Assembly: GCF_019748365.1 (NCBI RefSeq)
Contig: NZ_JAIEPN010000058.1
Location: 23,576-87,575, forward strand
Source: Novosphingobium sp.
Lineage (GTDB): Bacteria > Pseudomonadota > Alphaproteobacteria > Sphingomonadales > Sphingomonadaceae
Length of the DNA: 64,000 nucleotides
Reading direction: 5' to 3'
The notes beneath the pieces are model-generated. The model worked only from the letters and a program-made list of their open reading frames with translations, searched no databases and was not told the DNA's origin. Made by a program: the position numbers and the translations under genes. Shown piece by piece: positions 26,209-35,761 of this stretch; positions within the stretch are counted from its first letter, which is position 1; each line of letters begins with the position of its first letter.

Positions 26209-27506
26209 GCGGAGTTGCTTCCTCTTCTCCCCTCCCGCTTGCGGGAGGGGTCGGGGGTGGGCCTCGCGAGGTCGCGCCCGCCGACATGCCCACCCCTAAC
26301 CCCTCCCGCAAGCGGGAGGGGGACCAGTGGCCGGGGCTCGTCAACAAGGACGGCCAGCGCTGGCATTACCTCGATACGGCGGCCACCGCGCAGAAGCCGC
26401 AGGTGGTGATCGACGCCATGGCTCGCGCGATGGGCGCGGATTATGCGACGGTGCACCGCGGCGTCTACACGCGCTCGGCCGAGATGACGCTGGCGTATGA
26501 AACCGCGCGCCGCAAAGTAGCGGCGCTGATCGGCGGGCGCGAGGAAGAGCTGGTCTTCACGCGCGGCGCGACCGAGGCGATCAATCTCGTCGCGCAATCG
26601 TGGGGCGTGGCCAATCTGAAGCCGGGTGACCGCGTTCTGCTCTCGCAGTTGGAGCACCATTCCAACATCGTGCCGTGGCAGCTGATCCGCGATCGCACAG
26701 GCCTTGAAATCGACATCTGCCCGATCACCGAGGACGGCCGGATCGATCTCGATGCGGCGGAGCGGATGCTCACACCGGCGCACAAGCTGGTGGCCTTCGC
26801 GCATGTCTCGAACGTGCTCGGCTCGGTGCTCGATGCGCCGCGCGCGGTGCGGCTGGCGCATGACGTGGGTGCGAAAATTCTGCTCGATGGCTGCCAGTCG
26901 GCGGCGCGGCTGCCGGTGGATGTCGCGGCATTGGGCTGTGATTTCTACGTGTTCTCAGCGCACAAGCTCTATGGGCCGACCGGGATCGGCGCGCTCTGGG
27001 CCAAGGCGGAGATCCTTTCGGTGATGGCGCCGTGGCAGGGTGGCGGCTCGATGATCGACCGCGTGACCTTTGCCGAGACGACCTGGGCACCCGCGCCGCA
27101 GCGCTTCGAGGCGGGCACGCCGGCGATTGTCGAGGCGATTGCCTTCGGCGCGGCGGCCGATTTCCTTGCTGCCAACGGCCTGGCCGAAATCCATGCGCAC
27201 GAGGCGCGACTGGTGGCGCTGGCACGCGCCGAACTCGGGCGGCTGAATGCGGTGCGGCTGTTTGGCCCTGCGGACAGCGCCGGGATCGTCAGCTTCGCGC
27301 TGGAAGGCGTGCACCCGCACGATCTCGGCACGATCCTCGACGAGGAGAACGTGGCGATCCGCGCCGGCCATCACTGCGCGCAGCCCTTGATGGAGCACCT
27401 CGGCGTACCGGCAACGGCGCGCGCGAGTTTCGGGATTTACAGCGATGAAAGCGATGTCGCGGCGCTGGTGCGCGGCATCGAGCGGACCTTAAGGATATTC
27501 GGATGA
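26205..27506 (+). CDS. sufS: Cysteine desulfurase SufS with repeat-derived N-terminus
   Basis: A 433-aa PLP enzyme that takes sulfur from cysteine for Fe-S assembly. The PLP Lys is K254 in VFSAHKLYGPTG and the persulfide Cys is C391 in AGHHCAQPLM. Other type II desulfurase motifs are DTAATAQKP and HHSNIVPWQ. The first 40 or so residues (LPLAGGVGGG through NPSRKREGD) are not SufS sequence: they are the in-frame reading of a palindromic repeat at 26229-26321. Normal SufS homology begins near WPGLVNKDG. The GTG at 26205 overlaps the sufD stop. Confidence 0.95.
   Translation: MSGVASSSPLPLAGGVGGGPREVAPADMPTPNPSRKREGDQWPGLVNKDGQRWHYLDTAATAQKPQVVIDAMARAMGADYATVHRGVYTRSAEMTLAYETARRKVAALIGGREEELVFTRGATEAINLVAQSWGVANLKPGDRVLLSQLEHHSNIVPWQLIRDRTGLEIDICPITEDGRIDLDAAERMLTPAHKLVAFAHVSNVLGSVLDAPRAVRLAHDVGAKILLDGCQSAARLPVDVAALGCDFYVFSAHKLYGPTGIGALWAKAEILSVMAPWQGGGSMIDRVTFAETTWAPAPQRFEAGTPAIVEAIAFGAAADFLAANGLAEIHAHEARLVALARAELGRLNAVRLFGPADSAGIVSFALEGVHPHDLGTILDEENVAIRAGHHCAQPLMEHLGVPATARASFGIYSDESDVAALVRGIERTLRIFG
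26229..26321. repeat. Palindromic intergenic-type repeat inside the sufS coding sequence
   Basis: Two arms of about 34 bp (26229-26262 and 26288-26321) are inverted copies with two mismatches, separated by 25 bp. Each arm contains its own small hairpin, CCTCCCGCTTGCGGGAGG. The unit can fold as a large cruciform or hairpin. It is translated in frame as the SufS N-terminus. Confidence 0.85.
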
Positions 27507-27970
27507 ACCGGATCGAGATCGAGGAAGTCGAAGGCGTCGAACCGCCGCGCCGTGCGCGCGTCGAGGAAGCTGTGGAGACCCCTGCCGAGAAGCTGGAGCG
27601 CAAGCGCGACTATCTGGAAGGTTTCCTTGCGGAGAAGCCGGCTGATGCCGCGCCGGGCGAGCCGGGCGGGGATATCTACGAAGGTGTGATCACCGCGCTG
27701 CGCGAGATTTTCGACCCCGAGATTCCGGTCAACATCTATGACCTTGGCCTGATCTACGGTGTCGATGTGAGCCCCGAAGGCTCGGTCGTGGTGACGATGA
27801 CGCTCACCACCCCGCATTGCCCGGTGGCCGAATCGATGCCCGCCGAAGTCGAGCTGCGCGTCGAGGCGGTGCCCGGCGTGCGCGATGCCGAGGTCAATCT
27901 GGTGTGGGATCCCGCATGGGACCCGCAGAAGATGAGCGATGACGCCAAGCTCGAACTTGGCATGCTCTGA
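27503..27970 (+). CDS. sufT: SufT-like (DUF59/MIP18) Fe-S assembly protein
   Basis: A 155-aa protein. After a polar N-terminal extension, the DUF59 core has the signature FDPEIPVNIYDLGLIYGVDV (about residues 71-90), TTPHCPVAESMPAEVE with the conserved Cys, and the end VWDPAWDPQKMSDDAKLELGML. Family members help mature Fe-S proteins and are frequent in suf operons as SufT. It overlaps the sufS stop by 4 bases. The symbol follows common usage; biochemical function is not fully settled for this family. Confidence 0.9.
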   Translation: MNRIEIEEVEGVEPPRRARVEEAVETPAEKLERKRDYLEGFLAEKPADAAPGEPGGDIYEGVITALREIFDPEIPVNIYDLGLIYGVDVSPEGSVVVTMTLTTPHCPVAESMPAEVELRVEAVPGVRDAEVNLVWDPAWDPQKMSDDAKLELGML

Positions 27971-27993
27971 AGAAGCCCCATATAGGTGAAGCC

Positions 27994-28359
27994 ATGACCA
28001 CCGAAGCCCCCACCCGTACTCGCCAGCGCCCCGCCGCGGTCATCCTCACGCCCTCGGCCGAGGCGCGGATCGCCAAGCTCATGGCGAGCGCGCCGGAAGG
28101 GGCGATCGGCGTCAAGCTCTCCACCCCGCGTCGGGGCTGCTCGGGGCTCGCCTATTCGGTTGATTATGTCGAGACCGCCAATCCGATGGACGAGCGGATC
28201 GAGACACCGGGCGGCACCTTCTTCATCGATGGCGGCTCGGTGCTCTATCTGATCGGCAGCACGATGGACTGGCAGGAAGACGATTTCACCGCCGGCTTCG
28301 TGTTCCAGAACCCCAACGCCAAAGGCTCCTGCGGCTGCGGCGAGAGCTTCACGGTCTAG
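27994..28359 (+). CDS. sufA: A-type Fe-S carrier protein (SufA/IscA/ErpA family)
   Basis: A 121-aa A-type carrier that receives clusters from SufBCD and passes them to target proteins. The three conserved cluster-binding Cys are present: one in STPRRGCSGLAYSVDY and two in GSCGCGESF near the C-terminus. Family motifs FFIDGGSVLYLIGSTMDWQED and FVFQNPNAKGSCGC match well. It lies 23 bp after the sufT-like gene, at the end of the suf set. SufA is preferred over ErpA because of operon position; sequence alone does not separate them. Confidence 0.93.
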   Translation: MTTEAPTRTRQRPAAVILTPSAEARIAKLMASAPEGAIGVKLSTPRRGCSGLAYSVDYVETANPMDERIETPGGTFFIDGGSVLYLIGSTMDWQEDDFTAGFVFQNPNAKGSCGCGESFTV

Positions 28360-28364
28360 GCCGG

Positions 28365-29702
28365 GTGCCCACCCCTATCGCCGAACTGCGCCAGCGCATC
28401 GCCGCGCAGCGCACCGACAATCCGGCGATGTATGGCGCGGTCGATTTCAGCCTTCATCCTGAACGTCTGCTGCTGGATGGCGATATCGCGGGGAGCGAAC
28501 TGCGCGCCTATCCCAAGGTCGCGGCCAAGCTGCTGGAAGATACCGCGCTGATGGAGCGCATGGGCGCCTACACCGTGATGGGCGATGCCGTGGCCGATCC
28601 TTATGCCGCGCTGATGCCGCAGTACGGTTTCAAGCGGCTGGTCGATATGCTGGTCGAGGCTTGCGACAAGGGCGTGGACAAGGTCGAGGGCGCGCCTGCC
28701 GAGCTCGTCACCTTTATCCACTCGATGGAAGCCACGCCGGCTTGGGTGGATATGAAGCTAGTCGAGGAAGGCGCGCGCCTTCACCGGGTGAGCTTTGCCA
28801 ATGTCGCGCCCTGGGCGATCCGGGGCGCCTTCATCGCGACGTTCATGAACAAGTACGCCGCGCTGCCGATGGCGCTGACGGGTACGCTGTCCAACAAGAC
28901 CGCGGCGCGGCGGATCAAGGAAACCGCGACGTTCTTCGGCACATCGGTGCTGCCCGGCGCGCTTGCCCGCTCCGGCCCCGGCTTCAAGGCGGCGGCGATG
29001 GTGCGGCTGATGCATTCGATGGTGCGCTTCAACGTGCTTTCGGGCGGCAAATGGGACCAGCGCATCTACGGCATCCCGATCCCGCAGGTGGACCAGATGC
29101 CCGCCGGGCTCATCTCGGATTTCCTCATCTCGTCCAAGGTGCTGCGCGAGGGCCGCAGCGATTTCACGCCGGAGGAACGCGCGCAGATCGAGCTTTCGCG
29201 CTATCGCTGCTTCCTGCTCGGCCTGCCCGAGGAGCTGCTGGCAGAAACGCCGCAAGGGATCGTCGATGCCTGGAACGCCCGCGCGCTGACGCTGCGGGCT
29301 GGGTTCGACGAGACAACCTGCGGCGGCCTGCTCCGCGCGACATTGGATGCCGATCTGATCGATACGTCCACGCCGCAAGGGCAAGTCCGCGCCCGGCTCG
29401 AACGTTCGTTCGCCAAAGTCTATTTCATGCAGAACTTCTGCAATGGCAGCGAGAAGGCGGCGGCGCGCTTCGGCGTGACGATCCGTGCGATCGACCGGGT
29501 GCGCGCGACCGCTGTCGGCGTGGGTCTGATGGGGCAGATGCGGCTTTACGGTGTCGCCGCGAAGACGCCGGTGGTGCGGCATCTGGCGGACCAGCGACTG
29601 GTGGGCAAAGTGCGCGGCTATCTCGGCAGCCTGGGGCATGCCGAATTCACCACCGATGCCGCCAAGTACAAGCCGGTGGCCGGGGTGAAACCCGCCGCCT
29701 AG
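28365..29702 (+). CDS. MpaB/latex-clearing-family (DUF2236) oxygenase-like protein
   Basis: A 445-aa predominantly helical protein. The motif RLMHSMVRFN (about residues 215-224) matches the conserved RxxHxxxR heme-environment motif of the ER-bound oxygenase mpaB / rubber oxygenase Lcp family, and MALTGTLSNKTAARRIKET fits the family core. Such proteins are heme b enzymes, but the substrate here is unknown. The start is GTG 5 bp after the sufA stop, so it may be read with the suf operon. It overlaps the end of the convergent PilZ gene by 4 bases. Confidence 0.75.
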   Translation: MPTPIAELRQRIAAQRTDNPAMYGAVDFSLHPERLLLDGDIAGSELRAYPKVAAKLLEDTALMERMGAYTVMGDAVADPYAALMPQYGFKRLVDMLVEACDKGVDKVEGAPAELVTFIHSMEATPAWVDMKLVEEGARLHRVSFANVAPWAIRGAFIATFMNKYAALPMALTGTLSNKTAARRIKETATFFGTSVLPGALARSGPGFKAAAMVRLMHSMVRFNVLSGGKWDQRIYGIPIPQVDQMPAGLISDFLISSKVLREGRSDFTPEERAQIELSRYRCFLLGLPEELLAETPQGIVDAWNARALTLRAGFDETTCGGLLRATLDADLIDTSTPQGQVRARLERSFAKVYFMQNFCNGSEKAAARFGVTIRAIDRVRATAVGVGLMGQMRLYGVAAKTPVVRHLADQRLVGKVRGYLGSLGHAEFTTDAAKYKPVAGVKPAA

Positions 29703-30025
29703 AGGCGCCGCAGGCGGATCGGGGCCGGTTCCGCCAGCAAGGCATCGACTTCGCGCGAACCGAGCGGCCGGGCGAACTCCACGCCGAGCCGCGTACGGTC
29801 CGACCAGCGGATGATCGCGCGGGCAACGACGCTGCCGAAATCGATCTCGACGAACTGGCCGCTGGCGCCATCGGCGAGGTCATTGCTCTCGATCTGGCAG
29901 CCATAGCGCGAGATATCGAAGATCCGCTGCACGCGCCCCGCGGCGCTATCGCCCGCGCGCTGACGCTGGACGCGGCGATTGTCGACCGCGGCTTCAGGCG
30001 ACAGCATTCTGGCCGGCATGTGCAT
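29699..30025 (-). CDS. PilZ domain protein
   Basis: A 108-aa single PilZ domain. The c-di-GMP binding elements are recognisable but not perfect: NRRVQRQRAGD supplies an RxxxR-like stretch and DISRYGCQIES corresponds to the D/NxSxxG motif. The rest (GSVVARAIIRWSDRTRLGVEFARPL) is the usual barrel. It could be a stand-alone c-di-GMP effector; sphingomonads carry many such short proteins. Start could be the first Met (30025) or the third residue (30019). It is convergent with the MpaB-like gene. Confidence 0.85.
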   Translation of the reverse strand: MHMPARMLSPEAAVDNRRVQRQRAGDSAAGRVQRIFDISRYGCQIESNDLADGASGQFVEIDFGSVVARAIIRWSDRTRLGVEFARPLGSREVDALLAEPAPIRLRRL

Positions 30026-30113
30026 AGACGTCCCCTTGCGATGGACTGACTATGCCCTGCGCGGGTAAACGCTTCCTGTTGCAGCAATGGCTAATTTCGC
30101 GTGAAAGCCGGGC

Positions 30114-31049
30114 TCACCCCTCGGCAAGAAACGCCAGCAGAGCCTCTTCCAGCGGGTCGGTGCGGCCGTCCGCGGCGATCTTGCCATCAAGCCAGGATCG
30201 CTCGGGCGCGGTGATGGCGGCCTCGGCTCCGGCTTCTCCGGCAAAATCGCGTGTCGGTGCGCTCGCGAGCAGGTCCTGCGCCGCCGAGCGCAGATCCCGT
30301 GCGCCAACCCGGCTCATGCGGCCGAAGAAGGAACCGAAGCTGCTCGACCTGTCGCTCATGAAGCTTTCGAGCTCGGCGGCACGATCGCGGCTGATCGCGC
30401 GGCCACCGGTCCAGCCCTGCAGGAAGTTGCCCACGCCCTGCACGAAGAGCCGCTGCCATTCGGGCGCGTTGGCCGCGCCGAGGGTGGCGTCCTTGAGGCG
30501 GAACAGCATTTCGGCCTCGCGCTGGCTGGCCGCCGCCGGGCGATCGCCGCCGCTGGCGAAGATCACGCGGCGCAGCAGCTTGCATTCGGCTGCGGTGATC
30601 GAGCCGGCGTCCAGCGCTCCGCCATCGCGCGTCGGGCCTTCGCCGGTCAGCACCGCGCGCTCGATCTGGGCGAGCGCGTAGTCCTTGAGCCGGTCGGGGG
30701 TGCCGAGCGCCTTTTCGAGCACGCGGACCAGAAGTTCGAGTTCGGCCGCCGAATCGAGGCGGCCGTCATGATCGAGCCGGGCGATCAGCCAGTCGGCCGT
30801 GCTATCGGCGACATAGCCCTTGGGCTCGGTGCCGTTTAGCACATATTCGCCTACCGCTTCGACGAGGAAGTCGATCCATTCGGGGCTCCTGGCGGAAACG
30901 ACATCGTTGATCGCGAGAATGGCCTCGGCCTCGGTCTGGTCGATGCGCCCATCGGGCCATGCGGAGCGGCGCAGCGCCAGCACTTCGTCGGCCGTGATCA
31001 CGCCATCGGCAGCGGCCTGGCGAGCCAGCTCGGGAAAATTGATCGTCAT
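30114..31049 (-). CDS. Repeat protein of unknown function, 311 aa
   Basis: A soluble, acidic, helical protein built from degenerate repeats. Units around residues 18-70 and 150-215 both read roughly as I-T-A-x-E followed by LRR, an acidic DG/GD turn, EAE and PEWxxxxVxxVGxxL; a third, weaker unit is near 85-130 (LDHDGRLDSAAELELL). The DG-x-I/L-D turns recall EF-hand or TerB-like helical repeats, but the match is not firm. No signal peptide. It stands between the PilZ gene and the TauE/SafE permease with about 90 bp on each side. Confidence 0.65.
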   Translation of the reverse strand: MTINFPELARQAAADGVITADEVLALRRSAWPDGRIDQTEAEAILAINDVVSARSPEWIDFLVEAVGEYVLNGTEPKGYVADSTADWLIARLDHDGRLDSAAELELLVRVLEKALGTPDRLKDYALAQIERAVLTGEGPTRDGGALDAGSITAAECKLLRRVIFASGGDRPAAASQREAEMLFRLKDATLGAANAPEWQRLFVQGVGNFLQGWTGGRAISRDRAAELESFMSDRSSSFGSFFGRMSRVGARDLRSAAQDLLASAPTRDFAGEAGAEAAITAPERSWLDGKIAADGRTDPLEEALLAFLAEG

Positions 31050-31139
31050 CGGCAGTCCGTCCGGTTGTCCAGTAGCGGCACCTATGGACCGGAGAGGGTT
31101 TATTTGGCGTTACCCATGCGCGGGATCGCCACAGGCAGA

Positions 31140-31886
31140 TCAGCCGAGCAGGCGCAGGACGGCCATCAGGGCTGAAAGCGCCAGCAGAAAGCCGACGAAG
31201 CTGCGCCAGAGCCGGTCGCTGACCTTGCCGAAGGCGCGCGAACCGAGATGATTGCCGGCCAGCACCGGGCCGAACAGCAGCAGCGCAAACAGCCCGTCGC
31301 GCCACGAGGCGAGCCCCAGTGCCAGCGCTGCCGCCGTGCTGGCGGTGGAGGTCATCAGGAACACCGTCAGCATCGAGGCACGCGCCACTTCGCGCGGGAT
31401 CGGGCGGCGCAGGTAATAGGGCACGACCGGCGGGCCGGGCATTCCGGCAAACCCGGTGAGGAGGCCGGATGCGGCGCCGGTCAGCCCGGTTTCGAGATGG
31501 CTGGGGGCGTGGCCGGGCTTGGCCGGAAGCAGCACCATCACGAAGGCGCCGATGGCGACGACCGCGATCAGTACCCGCGCCACAGCGGGCGGCGTTGCGA
31601 ACAGCGCGAGCAGGCCCAGCGGCGTCAGCAGCATGGCAAGGCCGCCGATCACGCCTGCACTTTTCTCGCCCGCGTTCCACACCTTGCGCGCGCCGACGAG
31701 GCCGATGAGGAGGCCGAGCATGTTGGAAACCACCACCGCCTCGCCGGGCCGGATGACCAGTGCGATCAACGGCACCAGCAGGATCGCCATGCCGAAACCC
31801 GCAAGCCCCCGCACGAAGGCCGCGACAAACGCCGCCGCCGCGCAAAGCGCCAGCGACTGCAGCGGCAGATCGAGCAGGGCGATCAG
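31140..31886 (-). CDS. TauE/SafE family permease
   Basis: About 248 aa, with eight or so hydrophobic helices arranged as two repeats of four, typical of TauE/SafE (DUF81) anion exporters. Recognisable parts are [21 protein letters not shown] near the N-terminus and [23 protein letters not shown] at the second repeat. Substrates in the family include sulfite, sulfoacetate and related organosulfur anions; the one here is unknown. No ATG, GTG or TTG lies at the expected N-terminus. I place the start at a CTG that overlaps the thrS stop, which would couple translation, but this is uncertain. Confidence 0.78.
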   Translation of the reverse strand: MIALLDLPLQSLALCAAAAFVAAFVRGLAGFGMAILLVPLIALVIRPGEAVVVSNMLGLLIGLVGARKVWNAGEKSAGVIGGLAMLLTPLGLLALFATPPAVARVLIAVVAIGAFVMVLLPAKPGHAPSHLETGLTGAASGLLTGFAGMPGPPVVPYYLRRPIPREVARASMLTVFLMTSTASTAAALALGLASWRDGLFALLLFGPVLAGNHLGSRAFGKVSDRLWRSFVGFLLALSALMAVLRLLG

Positions 31887-33877
31887 GCCCTGAGGTCCGG
31901 CGGGGTCGCTTCGGCCTTGAGCATCGCGATGGCCTCCGCCAGCGGCATCACCTTCTGGTGCTGTTCGCCCAGCGTGCGGATCGCGACAGTGCCTTCCTCC
32001 GCCTCGCGCTTGCCGACCACAAGCAGGTAGGGGACCTTCTGCAAGGAGTGCTCGCGCACCTTGTAGTTGATCTTCTCGTTGCGCGTGTCGGTTTCGGTGC
32101 GGATGCCGGCGGCGCGCAGCGCGGCGGTCGCCTCGTGCGCATAGTCGTCGGCATCGGACACGATGGTCGCGACCACGGCCTGGACCGGGGCAAGCCACGC
32201 GGGCAGGCGTCCGGCGAAGTGCTCGATCAGGATGCCAATGAAGCGCTCATACGAACCGAAGATCGCGCGGTGGAGCATGACCGGGCGGTGGCGCTCGCCA
32301 TCCTCGCCGATGTAGCCGGCATCGAGCCGCTCCGGCAGCACGCGGTCCGACTGGATCGTGCCGACCTGCCAGGTGCGGCCGATCGCGTCCGTCAGGTGCC
32401 ATTCGAGCTTGGGCGCATAGAACGCGCCTTCGCCGGGGAGTTCTTCCCAGCCATATTCCGGCGTGGCGAGGCCCGCTTCCATCACCGCATTGCGCAGCTC
32501 GTGCTCGGCCTTGTCCCACATCTCCTCGGTGCCGAAGCGCTTTTCCGGGCGCAGCGCGAGCTTGATCGAGTAGGTGAAGCCGAAGTCCTTGTAGATCCGG
32601 TCCGCCAGTTCGCAGAAGGCGCGCACTTCGGAGACGATCTGGTCCTCGCGGCAGAAGATATGCGCGTCGTCCTGCGTGAACTGGCGCACGCGCATCAGGC
32701 CGTGGAGTGCGCCGTGCGGCTCGTTGCGGTGGCAGCAGCCGTTTTCATAGAGGCGAAGCGGCAGCTCGCGATAGGACTTGAGGCCCTGCCGGAAGATCAG
32801 CACATGCGCCGGGCAGTTCATCGGCTTCAAGGCCATCCACTCGGCATCGTCCGAAACGATCGGGCCTTCATCCTCGGTGTTCGGCACTTCGTCAGGGATG
32901 ACGAACATGTTCTCGCGGTACTTGCCCCAGTGGCCGGACTGCTCCCACTGGCGCGCGTCCATCACCTGCGGGGTCTTGACCTCCTTGTAGCCGGCGCCGT
33001 CGATGGCGCGGCGCATGTAGGCCTCGAGCTCGCGCCAAATGCGGTAGCCCTTGGGGTGCCAGAACACCGAGCCGTGCGCTTCCTGCTGGAGGTGGAACAA
33101 GTCCATCTCCTGCCCCAGCTTGCGGTGATCGCGTTTGGCGGCTTCTTCCAGCCGCGTGAGGTGCGCATCGAGCTGCTTCTTGCTCAGCCAGCCGGTGCCA
33201 TAGATGCGGCTCAGCATCGCCTTGGATTGATCGCCGCGCCAGTAGGCGCCCGAAACGCGCGTGAGCTTGAAGGCGGCGGGATCGAGCTTGCCGGTGGAGG
33301 CGAGGTGGGGCCCGCGGCACATGTCGAGCCAGTCATCGCCCGACCAGTAGACCGTCAGCTCCTCCTCCTTGGGAAGTTCGGCGGCCCATTCGGCCTTGAA
33401 CGTCTCGCCCTGCTGCGTCCAGCGGCTGATCAGCTGCTCGCGGCTCCAGACCTCGCGGCGGAGCGGTTTGTCCGCCGCGATGATCTTGCGCATTGCTTCC
33501 TCGATGGCCGGCAGGTCGTCCTCGGTGAAGGCGCGGTCCTTGGGCGCGAAGTCATAGTAGAAGCCGTCGTCCGTGCTCGGGCCGAAGGTGATCTGCGTGC
33601 CGGGAAACAGCGCCTGCACCGCTTCGGCCAGCACGTGGGCATAGTCGTGGCGCACGAGTTCGAGCGCATCGGCCTCGTCGCGCGCGGTGACGAGCGCAAG
33701 TGCGGCGTCGCCTTCGAAGGGGCGGGTAATGTCGTAGAGCTCACCATCCACGCGCGCACCGATGGCGGCCTTGGCCAGGCCCGGGCCGATCGCGGCGGCA
33801 ATATCTGCCGGGGTGGTGCCGGGCGCAACTTCGCGGACGGAACCATCGGGCAGGGTGATCTTGAACATTTCGGACAT
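31883..33877 (-). CDS. thrS: Threonine--tRNA ligase
   Basis: A 664-aa class II synthetase that charges tRNA-Thr. Domain order: TGS domain ([21 protein letters not shown]), editing domain with the zinc-site motif [12 protein letters not shown] (about residues 79-90), catalytic core with [13 protein letters not shown] and [20 protein letters not shown], and the C-terminal anticodon-binding domain ([45 protein letters not shown]). Full length. The ATG at 33877 (MSEMFKITL) starts the TGS domain; upstream in-frame sequence is not conserved. Confidence 0.97.
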   Translation of the reverse strand: MSEMFKITLPDGSVREVAPGTTPADIAAAIGPGLAKAAIGARVDGELYDITRPFEGDAALALVTARDEADALELVRHDYAHVLAEAVQALFPGTQITFGPSTDDGFYYDFAPKDRAFTEDDLPAIEEAMRKIIAADKPLRREVWSREQLISRWTQQGETFKAEWAAELPKEEELTVYWSGDDWLDMCRGPHLASTGKLDPAAFKLTRVSGAYWRGDQSKAMLSRIYGTGWLSKKQLDAHLTRLEEAAKRDHRKLGQEMDLFHLQQEAHGSVFWHPKGYRIWRELEAYMRRAIDGAGYKEVKTPQVMDARQWEQSGHWGKYRENMFVIPDEVPNTEDEGPIVSDDAEWMALKPMNCPAHVLIFRQGLKSYRELPLRLYENGCCHRNEPHGALHGLMRVRQFTQDDAHIFCREDQIVSEVRAFCELADRIYKDFGFTYSIKLALRPEKRFGTEEMWDKAEHELRNAVMEAGLATPEYGWEELPGEGAFYAPKLEWHLTDAIGRTWQVGTIQSDRVLPERLDAGYIGEDGERHRPVMLHRAIFGSYERFIGILIEHFAGRLPAWLAPVQAVVATIVSDADDYAHEATAALRAAGIRTETDTRNEKINYKVREHSLQKVPYLLVVGKREAEEGTVAIRTLGEQHQKVMPLAEAIAMLKAEATPPDLRA

Positions 33878-34011
33878 GGTTTTCTCGCTGATAATCACCG
33901 GCGCTTTGGCAGAAACGGGCGCGCGCCGGAAGGGGGCAGAAACCGGTGCGGTTTGGGCAATAGCGATTGTGAGCGTTTGACCTCTGGGCTGGCACTGGCA
34001 CAAGGGCGAGC

Positions 34012-34743
34012 ATGATCCAGCACTTCACGCTGCCTTCGGGCGAACGCATGGCCTATCGCTTCTCGCCCGGTGAAGGCCCCACAATCGTGTTTCTGCCCGG
34101 CTACATGTCCGACATGAGTGGCGGCAAGGCGCAGGCGGTGATCGCGCATGCCGAAGCGCGCGGGCGGGCCTGTCTGCTGCTCGATTATACCGGGCTCGGC
34201 CAGAGCGAGGGGGACTTTGCCGAGAAGTCGCTGCCGCTGTGGCGCGAGGAGGTGATCGCGCTGCTGGATCATCTAGGCATCGAAAGCACGGTGCTGTGCG
34301 GATCGAGCATGGGCGGGTGGCTCATGCTGCTTCTGGCCGAAGCGCTCGGCGAGAGGGTGGCCGCGCTCGTCGGCCTCGCGCCCGCGCCCGATTTCTGTGA
34401 ATGGGGTTTCGATGCCGAGCAAAAGGCCGTGCTTGCGAGGGGGGAGACGGTCTATGAAAACAATCCTTATGGCCCCGAGCCGACCCCGACGTATGCGAAG
34501 TTCTGGGCGGCGGGGATGGAATGCCTGCTGCTCGCGCGCGGTATCGCTTTCGATGGGCCCGTGCGGCTGATCCACGGGCAGGCGGATCGCGATGTGCCGT
34601 GGGATATCTCGCTCAAGCTCGCCGCCGCGCTGCGTTCAGCCGATGTGCAGGTCCATCTGATCAAGGACGGCGATCACCGCCTCTCGCGCCGGGCGGATAT
34701 CGCCGTGCTGCTCGGCGCGCTGGACGCGCTGGGCGCGGCCTGA
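34012..34743 (+). CDS. Alpha/beta hydrolase
   Basis: A 243-aa alpha/beta-hydrolase-fold protein without a signal peptide. The nucleophile elbow GSSMGGW gives the catalytic Ser near residue 101. The oxyanion region is FLPGYMSDM and the catalytic Asp/His are probably in [12 protein letters not shown] and DGDHRL at the C-terminus. It resembles short carboxylesterases/thioesterases of the YqiA or mycophenolic-acid acyl-glucuronide esterase type. The substrate is unknown. It is divergent from thrS and is followed 10 bp later by a TPR protein. Confidence 0.85.
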   Translation: MIQHFTLPSGERMAYRFSPGEGPTIVFLPGYMSDMSGGKAQAVIAHAEARGRACLLLDYTGLGQSEGDFAEKSLPLWREEVIALLDHLGIESTVLCGSSMGGWLMLLLAEALGERVAALVGLAPAPDFCEWGFDAEQKAVLARGETVYENNPYGPEPTPTYAKFWAAGMECLLLARGIAFDGPVRLIHGQADRDVPWDISLKLAAALRSADVQVHLIKDGDHRLSRRADIAVLLGALDALGAA

Positions 34744-34753
34744 AGGACCCTTG

Positions 34754-35761
34754 ATGCTCATTCTGCTATCCGCCCTGATTGCTGCTCAGGACCCGCTTTC
34801 TCTGGACGTCTGGCATCAGATCGGCCCCAATCCGCGCCAGTACGAACCCTCTCCGCTGCCGATCCCCCGCCGCAAGAAGGTGACCGAAGTGCCCCCGCCG
34901 GTCCCCGGCCAGACCGCGCCCGCAACGCAGACCGGCATTCCGGCCGCACCGGCGCAGCCTTCAGCACCAAGGCCGACGCGCTATACGCTGTGCCTTGCGG
35001 CGGGCGAGAAGGACCTCGCCGCAGGCATTGCCGCCGCGCGGGCGTGGCTCGCTGAAGCAAGCAAGGCGGCGACGCCGGACACCGCGCACGGCGCCGCTGC
35101 GCAATGCCTGGGCCAGCTGCTGCTGCAGCAGGGCGATTCTGCAGGGGCCGAAGGCGCCTTCGTCGAAAGCGCCGGGCAGGTGCCCGCTGACAAGCCTGCC
35201 GCGATGGCGGCGCTCCAGACGATGGCCGGTAACGCCGCGCTGGCGGGCGGGCGCGCCGAAACCGCGCTCGGCTGGTATGACAAGGCGCTGGCGCCCTTGC
35301 CCGCCGCTGCGCCGAGCGCCGAGGACAACGCCGTGCGCGGCGCGGTGCAGATCGGCCGAGCGCGTGCCCTGGTCGCACTTGGCCGTCTGCCGGAGGCGAG
35401 CGGTGCCTTGCAGGAAGCGCACCGCCTTGCGCCCAACGATCCCGAAGGCTGGCTGCTTTCCGCCACGCTGGCGCGGCGCGGCAAGGATCTGGAGCGGGCG
35501 CAGCGCGATATCGAGGTCGCGGCGAGCCTCGCCGGACATGGCGATCCGCTGGGTGCGCCGATCGGGCTGGAGGCGGGCGTTATCGCGATGCTCGATGGCC
35601 GCGAGCAGGCTGCGCGCAAATCGTGGGAATCGGTTGTCGCGCTGGCACCGGACAGCCCGGAAGCGGCGACCGCCAAAGGATATCTTGACCAGATCGGGCC
35701 CGCACCCGCATCATCTGCACCGGCAGCAGCCCCTGCCGCCGCACCGGAGATCGCGCGATGA
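34754..35761 (+). CDS. Exported TPR-repeat protein
   Basis: A 335-aa protein with a short hydrophobic N-terminus (LILLSALIAAQDPL) likely to be a signal sequence, a Pro-rich linker and about four to five TPR-like helix pairs (e.g. AAQCLGQLLLQQGDSAGAEGAF, ALAGGRAETALGWYDKAL, GRARALVALGRLPEASGALQ). An Ala/Pro-rich tail ends the protein. TPR proteins mediate protein contacts; no partner is apparent here. The gene overlaps the following oxidoreductase by 4 bases. The ATG at 34754 is preferred over a TTG one codon upstream. Confidence 0.78.
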   Translation: MLILLSALIAAQDPLSLDVWHQIGPNPRQYEPSPLPIPRRKKVTEVPPPVPGQTAPATQTGIPAAPAQPSAPRPTRYTLCLAAGEKDLAAGIAAARAWLAEASKAATPDTAHGAAAQCLGQLLLQQGDSAGAEGAFVESAGQVPADKPAAMAALQTMAGNAALAGGRAETALGWYDKALAPLPAAAPSAEDNAVRGAVQIGRARALVALGRLPEASGALQEAHRLAPNDPEGWLLSATLARRGKDLERAQRDIEVAASLAGHGDPLGAPIGLEAGVIAMLDGREQAARKSWESVVALAPDSPEAATAKGYLDQIGPAPASSAPAAAPAAAPEIAR

